Positions 6,084 through 11,700 of a stretch of DNA of 11,700 nt are shown one piece after another; within the stretch, counting starts at the first letter, position 1, and each line of letters opens with the position of its first letter. This DNA is from an uncultured Elusimicrobia bacterium (GTDB taxonomy: Bacteria > Elusimicrobiota > Elusimicrobia > UBA1565 > UBA9628): contig CAIQSZ010000373.1 in assembly GCA_903874575.1 (NCBI GenBank), forward strand, positions 1 to 11,700, read 5' to 3'. Position numbers and translations under genes: made by a program. The notes under the pieces were generated by a model. That model ran no database searches. It had not been told where the DNA came from and saw nothing but the letters and a program-made list of their open reading frames with translations.

Positions 6084-6800
6084 CTACACCGTCAGCAGCG
6101 TGACCGCCGAGCGGTAGAACATGATTACCCGGCGCACGTAGTCGCGCGTCTGGCGGTACATCGGGCGGCGGGCCAGGAAACGCGGGCCGGCGTTGTAGGC
6201 CGCGATGACGCGCTGGATGAGCCACTGCGGCGCGCGGACGTAGTCCGCGCCGTCGAGACGGTAGCGCTTCCAGGCGCGCGCGAACAGCACGGCCAGGTAG
6301 GCCGTGCCCGCCCGGATGTTGGCCTCGGGATTGAACAGGTCGGCTCGACGGACTCCGACGGAGGCGGCCGTCACGGGCATCACCTGCATCAGGCCCAAGG
6401 CTCCGGCGGGGGATTTGGCGCGCCGGTTGAATTCCGATTCGGCGGCGACCACGGCCTTGACCAGGCGCGGGTCCAGTCCATGCCGCGCGGAGTAGGAGCT
6501 GATCATCTCATCGTAGCCGTTCGTGGACCGGTCGCGCGTGAGGCGGCGGAAGGTGCGCTCGAAGGCGGGCGGAGGAACGTCCGGGATGACGACGGCGAAG
6601 GCGTCGCGGCGGGCGAGCGCCGCGTCGAAGAGGCGGCCGATCGCGGCCGGGGAGGTTCCCGCGGCGCGCAGGCCGTCCAAGGCGTGCAGGGCGTGCGCGG
6701 GGGGCAGGCCGACGTCCGCGGGCTCCATGGAAAGGGTCAAGGCGCGCGCGGAGGCGGCGCACAGGCAGAAGAGGAAAATCAACGAGGCTCGGGCGGTCAT
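6084..6800 (-). CDS. Periplasmic soluble lytic transglycosylase (SLT domain)
   Basis: This 238-residue protein has a signal peptide (about 1-20, IFLFCLCAASARA), so it is exported; the cysteines at 12 and 14 do not form a clear lipobox. The SLT domain spans about 97-230. AAESEF contains the catalytic Glu121, followed by SPAGALGLMQVMP (130-142), NPEANIRAGTAYL (157-169) and AYNAG (201-205), the usual goose-lysozyme-like set of the Slt70/MltC type. Such enzymes cut the glycan strands of peptidoglycan with formation of 1,6-anhydro-muramyl ends, for wall turnover or insertion of envelope machines. Residues 21-95 form a short helical region without a known domain. AGGAG (6809-6813) lies 8 bases before the ATG. 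The gene is read toward the SWIB gene but that gene has its own promoter. Which substrate complex it serves is unknown. Confidence 0.95.
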   Translation of the reverse strand: MTARASLIFLFCLCAASARALTLSMEPADVGLPPAHALHALDGLRAAGTSPAAIGRLFDAALARRDAFAVVIPDVPPPAFERTFRRLTRDRSTNGYDEMISSYSARHGLDPRLVKAVVAAESEFNRRAKSPAGALGLMQVMPVTAASVGVRRADLFNPEANIRAGTAYLAVLFARAWKRYRLDGADYVRAPQWLIQRVIAAYNAGPRFLARRPMYRQTRDYVRRVIMFYRSAVTLLTV

Positions 6801-6808
6801 CTATACGG

Positions 6809-6813
6809 CTCCT
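6809..6813 (-). promoter_or_regulatory. Shine-Dalgarno of the lytic transglycosylase gene
   Basis: AGGAG on the minus strand, 8 bases before ATG 6800. It is the clearest ribosome binding site in the window and sits 5 bases downstream of a strong hairpin. Confidence 0.7.
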
Positions 6814-6818
6814 GACGA

Positions 6819-6839
6819 GACGAGCGCGCGGCGCTCGTC
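6819..6839 (-). repeat. Perfect 9-bp hairpin in the leader of the lytic transglycosylase gene
   Basis: GACGAGCGC and GCGCTCGTC are perfect inverted repeats separated by 3 bases. In the minus-strand mRNA this very stable stem-loop would end 5 bases before the AGGAG site. It is not followed by a U-run and lies about 140 bases after the nearest upstream gene end, so a terminator is less likely than an mRNA-structure role or a protein-binding palindrome. Confidence 0.6.
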
Positions 6840-6917
6840 CAGCGTTCCTCGGCGTTTTCCCCCTCCAATTGCGCGGCGGACGGCCCGCGCGATCTCTTGG
6901 GGGAGACGAATATTAGT

Positions 6918-6961
6918 AAAAGAAGCGTTCCACGCATAGAGGTCTTTCGGGTAACTCTACG
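6918..6961 (-). terminator. Possible weak terminator after the envelope gene cluster
   Basis: Read on the minus strand, CGTAGAG (6961-6955) and CTCTATG (6941-6935) can pair over 7 positions, one of them G-U. A U-rich CTTCTTTTA (6925-6917) follows 9 bases later. It is 17 bases past the stop of the cyclic-nucleotide-binding gene. Weak stem and displaced U-run make this uncertain; the AT-rich patch could instead belong to a promoter of the lytic transglycosylase gene. Confidence 0.25.
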
Positions 6962-6977
6962 TCTGGGCCCTTTGGCC

Positions 6978-7433
6978 CTACGAGAAATGGGCGGAGTCGA
7001 ATTTCCGGCGCTCGGAGATCCGCCGCATCTCGGCGGCGGCCGCGGGGTTTTCCCGCAGCACGAACTGGAAGTCCGCGGCGATCAGGGCGAAGAGCTTGGT
7101 CGGCTCCGCGGCGACGATGCCGGCCGTGCGCGGCTCCTTGGAGATGAGGGCGATTTCGCCCAGGAAGTCCCCGGGCCGCAGGGTCGCGACCGTCTTGGAA
7201 AAGATCCCAAAACGGCGCAGGCGGACCTCGACGCTTCCCTCGTAAACGATGTAAAACGCGTCGCCGGCCTCGCCCTGGCGGAAGACCGTCTCCCGCGCGC
7301 AGAAGGCGTGGATGCGGACGTGGGGAAGGACCTTCTCCAGCTGGCCGACGGTCAGCGGCGCGAAGAACTCCACTTTTCGCAGCATGGAGGCCAGGATGCC
7401 GAGTTCCCCGGGGCCGACCTCCAATCTTCTCAT
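6978..7433 (-). CDS. Stand-alone cyclic-nucleotide-binding (Crp-like effector) domain protein
   Basis: The 151-residue protein is a single cNMP-binding domain (about residues 20-130). Visible are EFFAPLT (22-28, the usual start, F..L), FRQGEAGDAFYIVYEGSVEV (51-70), and the phosphate-binding cassette GDFLGEIALISKEPRTAGIV (88-107), with Glu93 and Arg102 in the places that contact the ribose and cyclic phosphate. It therefore looks able to bind cAMP or cGMP. There is no DNA-binding helix-turn-helix and no enzyme domain, so any output must go through another protein. The ATG at 7431-7433 overlaps the TGA of the LpxL-like gene (ATGA), pointing to coupled translation and a shared role. The same frame stays open far upstream, but that is in another frame of the acyltransferase gene and is not coding. 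Confidence 0.93.
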   Translation of the reverse strand: MRRLEVGPGELGILASMLRKVEFFAPLTVGQLEKVLPHVRIHAFCARETVFRQGEAGDAFYIVYEGSVEVRLRRFGIFSKTVATLRPGDFLGEIALISKEPRTAGIVAAEPTKLFALIAADFQFVLRENPAAAAEMRRISERRKFDSAHFS

Positions 7434-8326
7434 GCGGCCGCCGCGTCCCAGTCGGCGTGCTTGAAGCGGCGATGCCCCCAGAGGGACTGCGCGGGGTTGC
7501 CGCGCATCCAATTCTCGACGACGGAGGCGAGCCGCTGGTTGTCGTCTTGGTCGCTGTCGGTGAGGACGAACTCCGGCTCCACGGTGACGGTCACGACGCC
7601 GTCGTCTTCGCGGCGCGCGCTGACGGGCAGCACGGCCGCGCCGGTGCGGCGGGCCAGCGGGGCGACGGCCGAGAGCGTGTCCACCATCGCGCCGAACAGG
7701 CGCAGGGGAGACCCCATGGGCGGCGGCATGTACTGGTCCATGACGAACACGACTCCGGAGCCTTTGCGGATGTGCTTCAGGACGGCCGGCATGGTGCGCG
7801 GCTGATAGGCGGCGGTCACCCCCGTGGTCAGGCGCGCCTTCTCCATCCAGTCGTGCAGCCAGCGCGGCTTGAGGTTGCGGGTGACGACCATGACGTCCAT
7901 GCCCCGCATTGAGCCGATGGCGGCGCAGAACTCCCAGTTGGCGATGTGCGTGGACACGAACAGCTCGCCCTTGCCGCGCGCATGGGCCCGCTCCCAGCGC
8001 TCCAGGCCGCGCACGCGCACGTTGCGCTCCACGTAGCGGCGCCAGTGTCCCGGGATTGGGGAGAACATGTGGGCCAGCTCCAGGACCAGGATGCCGTAGT
8101 GCTCGAAGTTCGCGCGCAGAAGCGCGTCCCGGCCCGCCGCATCCAGCTCCGGAAGGCAGCGGCGGATGTTCTCCGCCGCGATCTTCGGCCGCTTGCGGTC
8201 CGCCAGAAGGGCCGCGCGGCCGCACGCGCGGCCCAGCGCCATCTCCCAGCTCCGGGGCAGGGCAGTGACGAACAGCCCGAGGCCGTGGACGGGCAGGCGC
8301 AGCAGGAGCGCCAGGAGCGGATTCAC
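7430..8326 (-). CDS. LpxL/LpxM-type lipid A biosynthesis acyltransferase
   Basis: The 298-residue protein matches the late lipid A acyltransferases, which add secondary acyl chains to Kdo2-lipid IVA (or a related precursor) at the inner face of the inner membrane. A hydrophobic N terminus (NPLLALLLRLPVHGLGLFV, residues 2-20) anchors it. The catalytic HX4E motif is THIANWE with His127 and Glu132. Further family motifs are NIRRCLPEL (53-61), VFVMDQY (193-199) and NPAQSLWGHRRFK (277-289). The frame is open further upstream, but the GTG at 8324-8326 is the start that gives the usual length (about 300) and places the anchor at the N terminus; no good Shine-Dalgarno is seen. It follows the VIT-family gene by 26 bases. 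Mycobacterial PatA-type mannoside acyltransferases share the fold, but the neighbours and Gram-negative features favour lipid A. Confidence 0.92.
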   Translation of the reverse strand: MNPLLALLLRLPVHGLGLFVTALPRSWEMALGRACGRAALLADRKRPKIAAENIRRCLPELDAAGRDALLRANFEHYGILVLELAHMFSPIPGHWRRYVERNVRVRGLERWERAHARGKGELFVSTHIANWEFCAAIGSMRGMDVMVVTRNLKPRWLHDWMEKARLTTGVTAAYQPRTMPAVLKHIRKGSGVVFVMDQYMPPPMGSPLRLFGAMVDTLSAVAPLARRTGAAVLPVSARREDDGVVTVTVEPEFVLTDSDQDDNQRLASVVENWMRGNPAQSLWGHRRFKHADWDAAAA

Positions 8327-8352
8327 GAACGAGACTCTACCAAACGGGCGCC

Positions 8353-9048
8353 TCAGCCGACGAGGCGCGCGATGCCGAAGGCCGCCGCCGCGGCGAGGCC
8401 GCCGACCGCCGCCGTGTGCAGCGCCGAGACCAGGGGCTTGCCCGAGGTGAAGCGCCCCTTGACGAAGCCGAAGGCCAGCAGGGCCGCCAGCGTCGCGGCG
8501 ACCGACCAGGGCAGGGCCGCGCGCGCGTCCGCCACCACGAAGTAGGGCGTCAGCGGCACCAGCCCTCCGATCGCGTAGGAGGCGCCGATCGTCAGCGCGG
8601 CGGTCAGCGCGCGGCGCGGGTCCGGACGCTCCAAGCCCAGCTCGAAGCGCATCATGAAGTCCACCCACGCGGCCTCGTTCTTCTCGAAGTTGGACAGGAC
8701 CGGGGCGATCTGCTCCTCGGTGAGGCCGTAGTGCTTGAACACCGCGGCCACCTCGGCGCGCTCGGCGTGGGGCTTCTCGACGATTTCCTCGTGTTCGCGG
8801 CGCACCTCGGAGGCGTAGTGCTCCGCGTCGGAGCGCGCGGCCAGGTAGCCGCCCAGCCCCATCGCGATCGAGCCCGCGGCGATCTCCGCCAGCCCGGCGG
8901 TCGCGATCAGTTTCGACGCGGCGACCGCGCCGGTGAGGCCGGCGGCCAGCGCGAAGGGAACGGTGAGCCCGTCCGACATTCCGATGACGACGTCCCGGAC
9001 GGTTTCGGACGCGGTGAAATGCTGCTCATGATGAGGGTGCGTTGGCAT
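8353..9048 (-). CDS. VIT1/CCC1-family Fe2+/Mn2+ transporter
   Basis: This 231-residue membrane protein has five transmembrane segments (about 20-42, 50-71, 148-170, 178-197, 207-229). The N terminus HHEQHFTASETVRDVVIGMS and the following DGLTVPFALAAGLTGA are characteristic of the family; Asp26 is in TM1. Between TM2 and TM3 lies the cytoplasmic metal-binding helical region (72-147). Its acidic residues Glu85, Glu88, Glu96 and Glu99, with Met132, Met133 and Glu136, have the same spacing as the metal-binding set I remember for plant VIT1. VIT proteins move Fe2+ (also Mn2+) against a proton gradient; in bacteria this probably means export to protect against metal overload. The ATG at 9046-9048 has no Shine-Dalgarno, but a -10-like TACAAT ends 6 bases before it. 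It follows the penicillin-binding-protein gene by 38 bases. Confidence 0.95.
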   Translation of the reverse strand: MPTHPHHEQHFTASETVRDVVIGMSDGLTVPFALAAGLTGAVAASKLIATAGLAEIAAGSIAMGLGGYLAARSDAEHYASEVRREHEEIVEKPHAERAEVAAVFKHYGLTEEQIAPVLSNFEKNEAAWVDFMMRFELGLERPDPRRALTAALTIGASYAIGGLVPLTPYFVVADARAALPWSVAATLAALLAFGFVKGRFTSGKPLVSALHTAAVGGLAAAAAFGIARLVG

Positions 9049-9054
9049 GGAGCG

Positions 9055-9060
9055 ATTGTA
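9055..9060 (-). promoter_or_regulatory. Possible -10 element for a leaderless VIT-family transcript
   Basis: TACAAT on the minus strand (5 of 6 to TATAAT) ends 6 bases before the ATG at 9048, so transcription would begin at the start codon itself. No clear -35 is seen upstream. Confidence 0.35.
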
Positions 9061-9086
9061 TCATGCGGGCCGCGGCTTCGCCTTGC

Positions 9087-11330
9087 CTACGGGTGGGTGA
9101 GGCGCTCGAACCAGCCCAAGACGCCGCCGCGGTGCAGGAGGCAGTCGCGCAGGGGCTCCGTGCCGGCGATGAACAACTCGTCGCGTTTGTTCGGGCAGCC
9201 GGAGATCGCGCGCATGCCGGAGTCGGGGCAGATGCGGACCTGGACGATGCCCTCGGGCCTGGCGAAGCCTCCTCCGGGGCGGTCGGCGGACGCTTCCATC
9301 ATGAACGCGGCCCACAGGGGCAGGGCGTCCTTGGCGCCGGTGAGCTTGAGCGCGCGGTTGTCGTCGGCGCCGGTCCATACGCCGGCCAGCAGCGCGGGCG
9401 TGTAGCCGACGAACCAGGCGTCGCGGCCGTCGTTGGTGGTGCCGGTCTTGCCGGCCGCGGGGGCGTCGAAGCCCAGCTTCGCCAGCCCGCGCGCGGAGCC
9501 CTGCCTCACGACGCTCTCCATCAGCGAGGTCGCGAGGTAGGCCACGGCGGGATCCAGCACGGCGGAGGCGGCCGCCGGCGCGGCTTCCAGCCCGCCTCCC
9601 TCGGCGTCGAGCCCGGCGGTGACCAGCCGCGGCTCGTTGCGTCGTCCGGCGGCGGCGAAGATGTCGTAGGCGCAGACCAGTTCGAGCAGACCGACCTCCG
9701 ACGCGCCCAACGCCAGGCCGAGGTCGTTTCTCAGGGGGCTGGTGATGCCGGCGGCGCGCGCGAGTTCCTCCACCCGCTTGAGCCCGACCCGCTCGGCCAG
9801 GTCCAAGGTCGCCGCGTTCAGCGAGTGCGCCAGCGCCTGACGGGCGGTGGCGGTGCCGTAGTAGACGCCGTCGTAGTTGCCCGGCGACCAGTCCCGGCCC
9901 TCGCCGGGGTAGCTCTTCGGCTTGTCCCTCAGGAGCGTGGCGGGCGTCAGCCCGATCTTGAGGGCGGCGGCGTACACGAAGGGCTTGAACGCCGAGCCGG
10001 GCTGGCGCGCGGCCTGCGTCGCGCGGTTGAACTGGCTTTCGGCGAACGAGCGTCCGCCCACCAGCGCGAGGATCTCTCCCGTCGAGGGCTGCAGCGCGAC
10101 CAGGGCGGCCTGGTGCCGGGCGCCGCGCAGGGTCTTCTGCGCGTCGGACTGGAGGAGCGGGTCCATCGCGGTGTGGATCGACAACCCGTCGCGGTAGATC
10201 ATCTCGCCGCCGTAGCGCGGCACCAGCGAGCGCACGACCTCGGCGACGTAGTAGGCGTTGTCGCGGCGATCCTCGGCGGTGGCGCCGCGCGCGGGCATCA
10301 GCGGCGTCGCCAGCGCCGCCTGGAGTTCCGGCCCGGTGATGAAGCCGTCGTCGCGCATGCGATGGAGGACCCAGTCGCGGCGGACGCGGCTCGCGGCCGG
10401 GTCGTGGAACGGGCTGTAGAAGCCCGGGCCGCGGATGATGCCGGCCAAGGTCGCCGCTTCCGGCAAGGTGAGGTCCTGCGTGTCCTTCGCGAAGTAGTAG
10501 TGCGCGGCCGCGCGCATGCCCATCACGCTGGCCGAGCCGTCCTGGCCCAGGTAGATGTGATTGAGGTACAGCGTCAGGATGCGCCTCTTGTCCAGGCGCA
10601 TGTCCAGGTAGACCGCCAGTCCCGCCTCGGCGAACTTGCGTCCGAAGGTCCGGCGTGGCGACAGGAACAGGTTCTTGGCGAGCTGCTGGGTGATGGTGCT
10701 GGCGCCTTGGAGCTCGCGGCCGCGGGCGTTGGCCCAGACGGCGCGCAGGATGGCGCGCGGATCCAGGCCCCAATGCGTCCAGAAGCGCTTGTCCTCCGCG
10801 GCGATGACCGCGTCGCGCAGGCAGGGCGGGATTTGCTCGGCGGTCAACGGGTCGCGGCGGATTTTCTGCGCGCCGGACAATTCGGCCGCCAGTTCCGGCT
10901 CCAGGCGGATTTCGGGGACGGCGCGGCCCAGGCCGTCGCGCAGGAGCCAGCCGCCCTTGTCGTCGCGGCGCAGGAGGAACAGGCCTTCCGGCTGGCTGGA
11001 CAGGGGGTTGCGGTAGCCGCGCAGGAACAGCGCGAGTTCCGGCGGGGACCACCGGTACTCGCCCTTGCGCGGCGGACCGTCGGCGCGCCGGTAGCCGAGG
11101 CGCTCCAGCCGCTCGATCAGGCGCTGGGGTTCGCCGCGGGCCCCGTCCCACAGGAGAAAAGGCGCCGACCACACGCGCGTCGAGAAGCTCTCTCCCATTC
11201 CGCCGAGCGTCAGCGCCGAGAGACTGCGCTCGGCCTGGAACGCCGCCCAAGCGGCGGCCAGCGCGGCCGCGACCGCCAGTCCCAGTCCGGCCGCGCCCCA
11301 GGAAGAGGAGGATCGGCGGCGGCGGGGCAT
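9087..11330 (-). CDS. Bifunctional class A penicillin-binding protein, PBP1B-like
   Basis: The 747-residue protein polymerises and cross-links peptidoglycan in the periplasm. After a basic cytoplasmic tip (1-10) comes one membrane anchor (about 11-31). Residues about 65-107 (LERLGYR, then KGEYRW and LFLRGYRN) resemble the UB2H domain of PBP1B, the docking site for the activator LpoB in E. coli. The GT51 glycosyltransferase (about 160-335) has catalytic Glu179 in AAEDKRFWTHWGLD, GASTITQQLAKNLFL (209-223), and the second key Glu235 in GRKFAEAGL. The transpeptidase (about 405-680) has Ser446/Lys449 in GSAFK, Ser503-Leu-Asn505, and Lys628-Thr-Gly630 in GKTGTTND. All catalytic motifs are intact. 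A C-terminal tail (690-747) has three cysteines (701, 712, 730). The gene begins 6 bases after the stop of the beta-barrel gene. A longer open frame on the same strand (9061-11640) is a shadow of this gene. Confidence 0.97.
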   Translation of the reverse strand: MPRRRRSSSSWGAAGLGLAVAAALAAAWAAFQAERSLSALTLGGMGESFSTRVWSAPFLLWDGARGEPQRLIERLERLGYRRADGPPRKGEYRWSPPELALFLRGYRNPLSSQPEGLFLLRRDDKGGWLLRDGLGRAVPEIRLEPELAAELSGAQKIRRDPLTAEQIPPCLRDAVIAAEDKRFWTHWGLDPRAILRAVWANARGRELQGASTITQQLAKNLFLSPRRTFGRKFAEAGLAVYLDMRLDKRRILTLYLNHIYLGQDGSASVMGMRAAAHYYFAKDTQDLTLPEAATLAGIIRGPGFYSPFHDPAASRVRRDWVLHRMRDDGFITGPELQAALATPLMPARGATAEDRRDNAYYVAEVVRSLVPRYGGEMIYRDGLSIHTAMDPLLQSDAQKTLRGARHQAALVALQPSTGEILALVGGRSFAESQFNRATQAARQPGSAFKPFVYAAALKIGLTPATLLRDKPKSYPGEGRDWSPGNYDGVYYGTATARQALAHSLNAATLDLAERVGLKRVEELARAAGITSPLRNDLGLALGASEVGLLELVCAYDIFAAAGRRNEPRLVTAGLDAEGGGLEAAPAAASAVLDPAVAYLATSLMESVVRQGSARGLAKLGFDAPAAGKTGTTNDGRDAWFVGYTPALLAGVWTGADDNRALKLTGAKDALPLWAAFMMEASADRPGGGFARPEGIVQVRICPDSGMRAISGCPNKRDELFIAGTEPLRDCLLHRGGVLGWFERLTHP

Positions 11331-11336
11331 ATCGGC

Positions 11337-11700
11337 CTAGAACCGCACGCGCAGGGAGACGTCCTGCACGTTGCCCAGGTCGCGTTTCGACACGAGCGCA
11401 TAGTCGGCGGTGAAGCGGCCCTCGCGCACGCCTACTCCGAAGGCGAGCCCGTCGGCGGCGCGGTTGAAGGTGTAGGAGCTGCGCAGGGCGACCTCGGTCG
11501 ACGGCCCGAAGGCCACCGCGAACTCTCCGCCGACGACGGGCGCGACGCGCTCTCCGAGGACCCGGACCGCGTCGACGCCCAGCGCGGCGCGGCCCGCGGT
11601 AAGCGAGTTTTCGTTGCCCAGCGCGAACTTCCCGGCCCAATACGCGCCGGCGCGTCCGGTCAGCGGAAGCGGATCCGAGGCGGACTCGTATCTCGCGGCC
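11337..11700 (-). CDS. Outer-membrane beta-barrel protein, PorV/PorQ-like, partial (N-terminal part beyond window)
   Basis: Only the last 120 residues are visible; the gene enters from the right edge and ends with TAG at 11337-11339. The translated end is rich in alternating polar and hydrophobic stretches with Gly and aromatic residues, typical of beta-strands: for example GEFAVAFGPSTEVALRSSYT, then FNRAADGLAFGVGVREGRFT, then ADYALVSKRDLGNVQDVSLR, closing with VRF. The terminal Phe is the classic recognition signal for BAM-dependent insertion into the outer membrane. The pattern D-Y-A, then DLGN, then a final strand ending in RF resembles the PorV/PorQ (UPF0164) family; this finer call is from memory of family patterns and is less sure than the barrel call. 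It precedes the penicillin-binding-protein gene by 6 bases, so they are probably co-transcribed. Confidence 0.65.
   Translation of the reverse strand, partial: AARYESASDPLPLTGRAGAYWAGKFALGNENSLTAGRAALGVDAVRVLGERVAPVVGGEFAVAFGPSTEVALRSSYTFNRAADGLAFGVGVREGRFTADYALVSKRDLGNVQDVSLRVRF

Noticed and set aside
6961..6980. GGGCC/GGCCC hairpin right at the stop of the cyclic-nucleotide-binding gene.
   Set aside because: The stem is only 5 bp, overlaps the stop codon region and has no U-run after it; such short GC palindromes are frequent at this GC content.
9061..11640. An 859-codon open frame on the minus strand.
   Set aside because: It overlaps the penicillin-binding-protein gene in another frame; the translation is Arg/Pro/Gly-rich with no domain, while the other frame has every catalytic motif of a class A PBP.
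1..11700. CRISPR arrays, insertion sequences, toxin-antitoxin or defence systems.
   Set aside because: No regularly spaced repeats, transposase or integrase motifs, or known defence domains were seen on either strand; all space is taken by the listed genes and short gaps.

Overview
The window is gene-dense, GC-rich bacterial chromosome with no clear mobile element, phage, CRISPR or defence locus. It holds twelve protein genes, two of them cut by the window edges, and one tRNA gene. The organism is Gram-negative: it carries an LpxL-type lipid A acyltransferase, a class A penicillin-binding protein with a PBP1B-like extra domain, a periplasmic lytic transglycosylase, and the end of an outer-membrane beta-barrel. 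A stand-alone SWIB protein and a PorV/PorQ-like barrel end would fit a high-GC Elusimicrobiota-type or similar under-sampled lineage. That placement is an inference and is weak.

Left part (1-3432). A minus-strand operon reads S9-family serine peptidase, then M42-type metallopeptidase, then a PduO-type cobalamin adenosyltransferase that runs off the left edge. The first gap is 6 bases and the second junction is an ATGA overlap. The two peptidases look like a cytoplasmic peptide-degrading pair. A tRNA-Glu(CUC) gene is divergent from the operon, and the two candidate promoters share the same bases around 3324-3336.

Middle part (3433-6800). A plus-strand gene encodes an exported protein with a SUMF1/FGE-like fold that lacks the copper-binding cysteines of true formylglycine-generating enzymes. 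It is followed by purU (formyltetrahydrofolate deformylase). Facing purU, across a shared GC-rich hairpin, is a minus-strand gene for an 85-residue SWIB-domain protein with its own good promoter. Upstream of that is a soluble lytic transglycosylase with a perfect 9-bp hairpin just before its ribosome binding site.

Right part (6978-11700). Five minus-strand genes look like one envelope-related unit, in transcription order: outer-membrane beta-barrel protein (partial), class A penicillin-binding protein, VIT-family iron/manganese transporter, LpxL-like acyltransferase, and a protein made only of a cyclic-nucleotide-binding domain. Gaps are 6, 38 and 26 bases, and the last junction is a 4-base overlap. 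Peptidoglycan synthesis, lipid A acylation and outer-membrane protein production are thus encoded together with a possible nucleotide-sensing regulator. No convincing new multi-gene system was found. The best leads are the cysteine-less SUMF1 protein with an unknown N-terminal region, the stand-alone SWIB protein, the small sensor overlapping the acyltransferase gene, and several unusual start and promoter arrangements.
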